From Rehmannia glutinosa (taxonomy: Eukaryota > Streptophyta > Magnoliopsida > Lamiales > Orobanchaceae): DNA of 64,000 bases. The translations under genes were made by a program, and so were the position numbers. Below are positions 58,614 through 64,000 of this stretch, piece by piece. The notes below the pieces were generated by a model. The model was given only the letters and a program-made list of their open reading frames with translations, ran no database searches and was not told the DNA's origin. Within the stretch, counting starts at the first letter, position 1. Every line of letters begins with the position of its first letter. Where the stretch lies: contig CM071926.1 in NCBI GenBank assembly GCA_016081115.2, positions 11,235,971 through 11,299,970 on the forward strand. The letters are read 5' to 3'.

Positions 58614-59147
58614 ATAATTAATTCATTTATTTAAGTAGGATGTCTTTCTTTTGAGTCTTGTCATTATATTAATATACTTTTATTAGGGTGTGTGTAGTTT
58701 TATTTTGTGTTAAGAGCTATCACCCGACCCACGATTGGCTCGAGGATCAAGTAGGGTTGAGCACTTATTTTGCAGCCCGATCGGGCGGGTTGATTGACTT
58801 TCGTCGGGCTTAGTCTGAGTTTTTGCTATACATGGGCTCGGCTCGGTCCTATATTTTGCTATATTTTGACCCAACAAGTATAGTTCAAGAAAAAGTGTTT
58901 TGCGATCATACACTCAAGAATGTATTAGAGAGAGAAAAAATGTATTTGAAAAATGTGATGTATGTTTGAATTTAGTTTGAGAGAATAAATTAGTAAATAA
59001 ATATGGATAATAAAATGACACCAAAATAGCTTTATTTATTTTACTATTTGAGATTCGCCCCATATATATTCTTTGCAATAGTTAGTTAATAAAATATTGC
59101 CCAATAGCGTATTAGTACACCAAATTTAATTCATTCGATGAATGTTT
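58614..59147. other. AT-rich DNA with GGGCTCGG/CCCGATCGGG patch
   Basis: 58720-58860 contains GGGTTGAGCA, CCCGATCGGGCGGG and GGGCTCGGCTCGG, reminiscent of hAT-type MITEs, but no boundaries are found. No gene. Confidence 0.45.
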
Positions 59148-59365
59148 TGTGTATGTGATAATGACTATGTAATATACGTGATGATTATTTGAAGTTTGAA
59201 ATCTTGAATGAAACACAATAGAGAATCATGATTCGAATTAGGCCTGAACTAACTCGTGGTCGATGCGCTGATAGTTCCGACCTTGTCTTAAAGGACCAAT
59301 TAAGGCGTTTTACCCAATCATTTGAATCATCTGGCAGACCAATTCGCTAATTTTTTAATACATAT
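59148..59365. repeat. direct repeat unit, copy 1
   Basis: Shares with 60135-60416 the blocks GAAACACAATAG, ACTCGTGGTC, AAAGG(A/C)CAATTAAGG and TTTACCCAATC in the same order. Family unknown. Confidence 0.65.
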
Positions 59366-59739
59366 AATTTTACAAAATCTATAAATACCTCAGAGATTTA
59401 TACATTATTATATGCTTTATTGCAAAATTTGTGACTTAACTAATTAAGGGGGTTAGCGACATTGGTCATCTAGATTTCCATTTGATAATTAAGACTTTAA
59501 TCTAAAAATTTTAGTATATTGTGGATAAATTTGCCATGAAACTAAAAATGACCGAAATTGGTGACATGGCTGCCACATGACACCCCAAATTGGGGAATTT
59601 TTATTTTCCAGCCATACATGATGACAATTGACATGGCTGCTGACATAGAAAAAAATGCACACATGGCTACAACTAAAGATAAATTAAATTAATAAAAGTA
59701 ATATAATTAATAACAAAATTATAAAATATATTAAAAATT

Positions 59740-60075
59740 CATTAATGTCTTCTATTTATCATTACTTTTTTTAGAATAAGAACTTTCCATTAATTAAGAT
59801 ATAATAAATAAAAATTTGCAATTAATTATTTACCAAAATAAACGCTTACCTTTATTTATTTACCAAAATAATATCTTACCATTAATTATTTATAGAATAA
59901 AAACTTAACATTAATCATTTATATAATAATAATTTACCATTCATTATTAATAAATAATAAAAACCTTACAATTAGTTATTTACCAAAATAAAAGCTACCA
60001 ATAATTATTTATAGAATACAAACTTACCATTAATTATTAATAATTAGTAAAATATTACCATTAATTACATACCAT
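59740..60075. repeat. AT-rich minisatellite
   Basis: Repeated TTACCATTAATTATTTA / CCAAAATAAAA-type units, ten or so imperfect copies of about 25-40 bp. Non-coding. Confidence 0.7.
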
Positions 60076-60134
60076 TAAAATGAAATACACTTAAAAAATT
60101 TAAAGAAAAGTAAATATAAAATTTATTAAATCTC

Positions 60135-60416
60135 GTTCTATGAATGTGGTGTGTATGAAATAATATCATTATTATATACGTGACAACCGACAATTACCTA
60201 AATGCTAAGTGCATGAGATAATATTATTATTATACAAGTGACATTTATCTCAAATTTGAAATATTGATTGAAACACAATAGGGAATAAGAGATGTGAACT
60301 AGAGTTGTAGACCCGAATCGCTCGTGGTCAATGAGCCAATATTTACGACCACTTGTCCGAAAAGGCCAATTAAGGATAATTTACCCAATCCTTTGAACCA
60401 TCTGGTTTGTCAACTT
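60135..60416. repeat. direct repeat unit, copy 2 (interrupted)
   Basis: Homologous to 59148-59365. Its end TCGCCAATTTTTTTAATACAT continues at about 61654, beyond the solo LTR. Confidence 0.65.
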
Positions 60417-61648
60417 TGTTAGAACAAAACATTTTATTAATTTTGATGATTTCGTATAAATGAGTTTTAAACTAAAACAAATGCTTTTAAAAATTGTCCA
60501 AATGCTTCAATTCATTTTGCTTGATTTTTACTATGTATTTGAAGTACTTCTTGAACTTTATTTTTGATAAAAATCGGACAACTTCTATGTGAAGAGGGCG
60601 ATCGGTCGCTATAGTAGGGCGACTCGCACCTGTGTGTTTTAAAACTTGAAAGCGAATGCAGACAACTTTACATGGAGGGCGACCGTTGCCTGGAGCTTCG
60701 AATTTTTGGTCTTCTTTTTGTTTCTCGGTCGAACGTTCGCCATCGGTAGCAACTAGTCCCGATGGAATGCAGCGACGATCGTCGCTATCGATGGGATCGT
60801 CGCCCTTTATGGCATCATGAGTCAAAATTTTGTTCAACGGTTTAAAATTTTGAATTTTAAACATAGCGGCCGATCACTATATACTTTTGACAGCAAATTC
60901 TATCCGCTGCAGCATCACTTTTCAGCAATTTAAGGCTTCACATTTGTAAACCATTTTTGGATATGTTTTTTTCGTTCTTTTGTAGATATAATTAAATTGG
61001 GATGAACCTATGTTGAAGATTACATCTTGGAGCTCTTCTATAAATAGATAAAGCATTGGAGGATCAACAACAACACACATTCTACATCACATCAAGAATA
61101 CCTCAAAAAATATTAAAAGCTTTCATTTTCATATCTTGTCGTAGTAGCCTAAACACTACACTTTCACATCTTGATTATTAGATTTTTCTTCTTGATTACA
61201 CTTGCACTTTCAAGTTATATGCTTTCATTTGAGTTGTAATATTGATTGATCAAATCATCCCAAACAAGACATACTTGATGAGTGTTCTTATGGTAAGAAC
61301 ACACTTGGTTGATTCATTAGGTGTTGAAGAGTTTGGTGCTCTTCTAAGTTGTAAGAAGAGTTCGGTGCTCTTCAAAGGTGTTGGTGTAAGAAGAGTTTGG
61401 TGCTCTACGAAGTTGTAATTGTTTGGTATCAATTAATAAATTATTTTTGTTCAAATCCACTCGGACATATCGGGTGTAATGGATTAGGCTCTAGGTGAGT
61501 TGAATCACTATATATTATTGTGTTCATTCTTCTTATATCTTTCACATTCTTGAGAGATTTTTTAAATATACGAAAAGGGAAAGAAAAATCTGAAAAATTG
61601 GGAAGATATATTCACCTCCTCTAGATTTCGTAGTTACTTGGACTAACA
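60417..61648 (+). repeat. solo LTR (copia, Sirevirus-like)
   Basis: TGTTAGAACAAAAC to TTGGACTAACA, about 1232 bp, flanked by TCAAC at 60410-60414 and 61649-61653, with two extra T before the LTR. TATA box TATAAATAG at 61039-61047. It contains three AAGAGTT(T/C)GGTGCTCT repeats (61327-61410) and a cluster of GGCGAC/GTCGCC motifs in U3. With no internal region, it is the product of LTR-LTR recombination. Confidence 0.78.
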
Positions 61649-61675
61649 TCAACTCGCCAATTTTTTTAATACATA

Positions 61676-61926
61676 CTCTCTCCGTCCCAAATACATAGTT
61701 TGTTATTCATTTTTGAGATGTCTCAATTATATAGTCCACTTTCTATATTTAATAATACTTTTTCATTCTTTTATTTTTACAACTCTATTTAATATGCATT
61801 CGGTAATTTACACTACTCATTAAATAAGGGCAAATCAAGTAAATATTTTGTATATTTGTAATTTCCAACACTTTTCTTAAGTTGTGTGAAAAGTCAAACC
61901 GAACTATATAATTGAGACATATGGAG
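61676..61926. mobile_element. Stowaway-type MITE (Tc1/mariner)
   Basis: Left end CTCTCTCCGTCCCAAATACA, right end on the opposite strand CTCCATATGTCTCAATTATA, flanked by TA (61674-61675 and 61927-61928). Length is 251 bp, typical of Stowaway. Sited in the end of direct repeat copy 2. Confidence 0.82.
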
Positions 61927-61997
61927 TATAAATTTTTAGGCGAGATTGTTTAGTGTACTTATTCTTGCATTATAATTCACACACCAATATAAATTAT

Positions 61998-62225
61998 GGG
62001 TTATTGATTTTTAGTGTCGGCTATAAGCACTTTGTTGATTTAGTGCCGACATTTTCAAGTCGCCAATTTAGTACCCATACTTCACATATATTTCCGTCTT
62101 TAAAAGTGAATAGCTATCAATTTATAAATAAATGTGAAGTATGGGTACCAGTTAGTAACTCGCAAATGTCATGTACCAAACTAGCAAAATATATATAGGT
62201 CATGTACTAAAAAAATCAATAACCC
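61998..62225. mobile_element. short foldback (MULE-like) MITE
   Basis: GGGTTATTGATTTTTAGT at the left is mirrored at the right (AAAAAATCAATAACCC). A second matching block, GTACCCATACTTCACAT, occurs on both arms (62080 and, inverted, 62135-62150). Length is 228 bp. Flanks are AT-rich and the target duplication is unclear. Confidence 0.68.
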
Positions 62226-62621
62226 TTAAATTAAATTAGAAATTCTACTGTATCTCATACCCATCTCCAAATATAAAATATATATCCAAATTCATTAAAT
62301 TTTGTTTTTTCAAACAGGTCAATAATATATAAAAAAAATAAAAAGGGAAGTCGTTCACAAAATCGATCAGTCATCACAAAAACAAAAAATAGATCCAAAA
62401 AGATATATATCTTAATAGGAAAAAGAAACGAAAACTAAGATTCAAAGAAAACCACAAAATTTAGTTAACTTAACGAACACTACACTAAACTCCTCTTGAC
62501 ATTTTACTTTTTTTACAGCCATCTGCCATACTATGTGATGGAGATCTATTTTAACCGACCCGTTTATATGGGCTTAATGAAAGACCTGGGCTAATATTGA
62601 AACCCAAGTTGGTAAGGCCCA
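62226..62621. other. unassigned AT-rich DNA
   Basis: No gene or element boundary recognised. Confidence 0.5.
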
Positions 62622-63558
62622 TGTGAGACCCCGAAATTTTGATTAATCAAATTGTAATAGTCCGGATATTGTATCGTGTGACAAAGTGTCATATTTTGAT
62701 ATTTATAAAATATAGTTTAATTTCTTTTAATCTTAGTATCTATATATTAATGTATTTTATTTCCCTAACTCACTAATTGCTAATTTTAACTATCCCTAAT
62801 GATATATTATTAATTCAACTTATGTTATATGATATAATCACAACTATAGGATTGTGGAGACTTATCACTAGAATGAGGAGAAGACAATTGACCTATATAA
62901 GAAAGGTGGACTATAAGATATTTTATAAGAGGAGATTATTATGTGATATAAGGAATAGAATATCACTAAAATCCAATTGAAAAAAACAATAAGAAAAATG
63001 GGAGTGGGAGGAGTGGTAGGGACGTCCATTAAGGGGAGGGAAGCCATAAAATTTTTGTCTTCTTCCTCTTGTTTCTTCCCTTTTGTCCTCTTCTAGCATG
63101 CAAAGCCCCCAAAAATCCAAGACAACCTTTCATTAATCAAGGCAAACATGCCATGCCAATTTCAAAAAAACAAAATGATGCTAGCCTAAAATAGAGGGGG
63201 TTGGGTGGTCATTAAGCTAAAGTGGGGGAAGATTTTATCTCACCGTATTCCTTCCAAAAACTTAGATATTTTACAAAAGAGAACAACCTAAAAGGGAAAT
63301 AGAGTAATAAGGTAAGAATTTTTTTTTTTTTTCCTCAACAACTTTCCTTCAAAATTTCAAGCCTTGTCCTCTTCACCTCTAACTTGAAACTCCACCCTTT
63401 GTAGCTTGAAGAAGGAAGGCCGAAAATTTGAAGGCATTAAGCTTAGAAATTGAGACTTAGAAGACTTTCAAGAAGGCTAAGGATCAAGAGTAAGGACTTA
63501 TAAACTACACTCTTCCTTACTCTCTCTTTTTCCATTTTTTTCTTTCATTATCTTAACA
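62622..63558 (+). repeat. candidate Ty3/gypsy-type LTR (start)
   Basis: TGTGAGACCCCGAAATTTTG is the LTR start commonly seen in plant chromovirus-type gypsy elements. Downstream sequence is AT-rich, then CT-rich with no ORF. The end is uncertain; a TTAACA at 63558 is a possible terminus. No PBS or coding region follows within the window. Confidence 0.4.
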
Positions 63559-63571
63559 CCAAAACACCTTA

Positions 63572-64000
63572 GAGCTTCTCCAGCCCTGCATCAAATTAGC
63601 GTCAGCGCCAATTAGAAGGCCTCCAATGCTGCGCCAAATATTGCTGTATTTTGGCGTTTGCTACAGTATCACGCCAAAAATGGTGTGGTACTGTAGCAAC
63701 ACTACTTTTTCCTTCTTTTTTTTGATTTTTTTATTTAATTTGTTATAGATTTACTTTAACATTAAATGTTATTATCAATATTATATTTCAGTTAATCTAA
63801 TAAAAAATAATACTAAAATTAATGTTATATTAATTTCATTAAATTTAACTTTTTTGAATTTTTTTACTTTTATAAATAATACTAAAATTAATATTAAATT
63901 ATATTCTATTTTTTCCAATTTGATTAATTTTGAAGATAAAAAAATAATAAATATTATCTTAAATAAAATTAGTTATATATTATTTTTGTCAATTATAAAA
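63572..64000. mobile_element. candidate Harbinger/Tourist MITE, left part
   Basis: TTA (63569-63571) followed by GAGCTTCTCCAGCCC, the usual start of plant Tourist-type elements. Inverted TTTGGCG / GCTACAGTA motifs follow (63655-63705). The right end is not found before the window ends. Confidence 0.5.

Noticed and set aside
59740..60075. possible CRISPR-like regular repeats
   Set aside because: Repeat units are diverged and AT-rich with no constant spacer length, in plant nuclear DNA. A minisatellite is sufficient.
60487..60864. 125-codon minus-strand ORF
   Set aside because: Inside the U3 of the solo LTR. Codons reflect the GGCGAC motif cluster.

Overview
The window is repeat-rich nuclear DNA of a flowering plant, probably a eudicot. 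It is AT-rich, and nearly everything recognisable is a transposable element: Ty1/copia LTR retrotransposons including two Sirevirus-type giants, Ty3/gypsy-like LTRs, several MITEs, and an endogenous pararetrovirus (EPRV). I found no convincing intact host gene, tRNA, rRNA or CRISPR array. One weak candidate host exon is noted near 52.03 kb. Names used below (Cop-A, Cop-E, Sire-B, Sire-C, hAT-D) are mine.

Layout. 1-1734: 3' end of a copia element (RNase H remnant and LTR). 1743-2918: candidate solo gypsy-type LTR. 2919-8187: AT-rich DNA with two MITEs (4083-4746, 5780-6192) and a decayed gypsy-like LTR/gag remnant (about 7016-7790). 8188-about 50651: one large nest. The host of the nest is copia element Cop-A: 5' LTR 8188-10249, internal region to 20564, 3' LTR in three pieces (20565-21200, 35413-35684, about 50605-50651). 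Copia element Cop-E (10645-16635, TSD TTTAT) lies inside the Cop-A leader. Sirevirus Sire-B (21201-35412; partial tail, LTR, internal, LTR) lies inside the Cop-A 3' LTR. Farther along the same LTR is a hAT-like repeat, hAT-D, which is itself split by a second Sirevirus, Sire-C (36393-50545, TSD GTATG).

50834-51602 is a Mutator-type foldback element with a 10-bp target duplication. 52169-58613 is an inverted-repeat-bounded segment holding a broken caulimovirid EPRV: movement protein, protease, RT, RNase H, a second ORF, and an intergenic promoter. 58614-64000 is AT-rich DNA with a duplicated segment, a minisatellite, a solo LTR (60417-61648, TSD TCAAC), a Stowaway MITE, a short foldback MITE, a gypsy-type LTR start and a Harbinger-type MITE start.

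How the parts work together. Each LTR element carries, or once carried, PBS, gag, protease, integrase, RT, RNase H and PPT. The two Sireviruses add about 4.5-5 kb between RNase H and the 3' LTR, starting with an env-like ORF (29445 and 44121) that in Sire-C has a promoter-like leader. Coding regions are fragmented by stops and frameshifts. Comparison of related copies shows that many differences fall at CAG/CTG (CHG) sites, in a pattern that looks more like sequence error at methylated sites than deamination. Some apparent pseudogenisation may therefore not be real.
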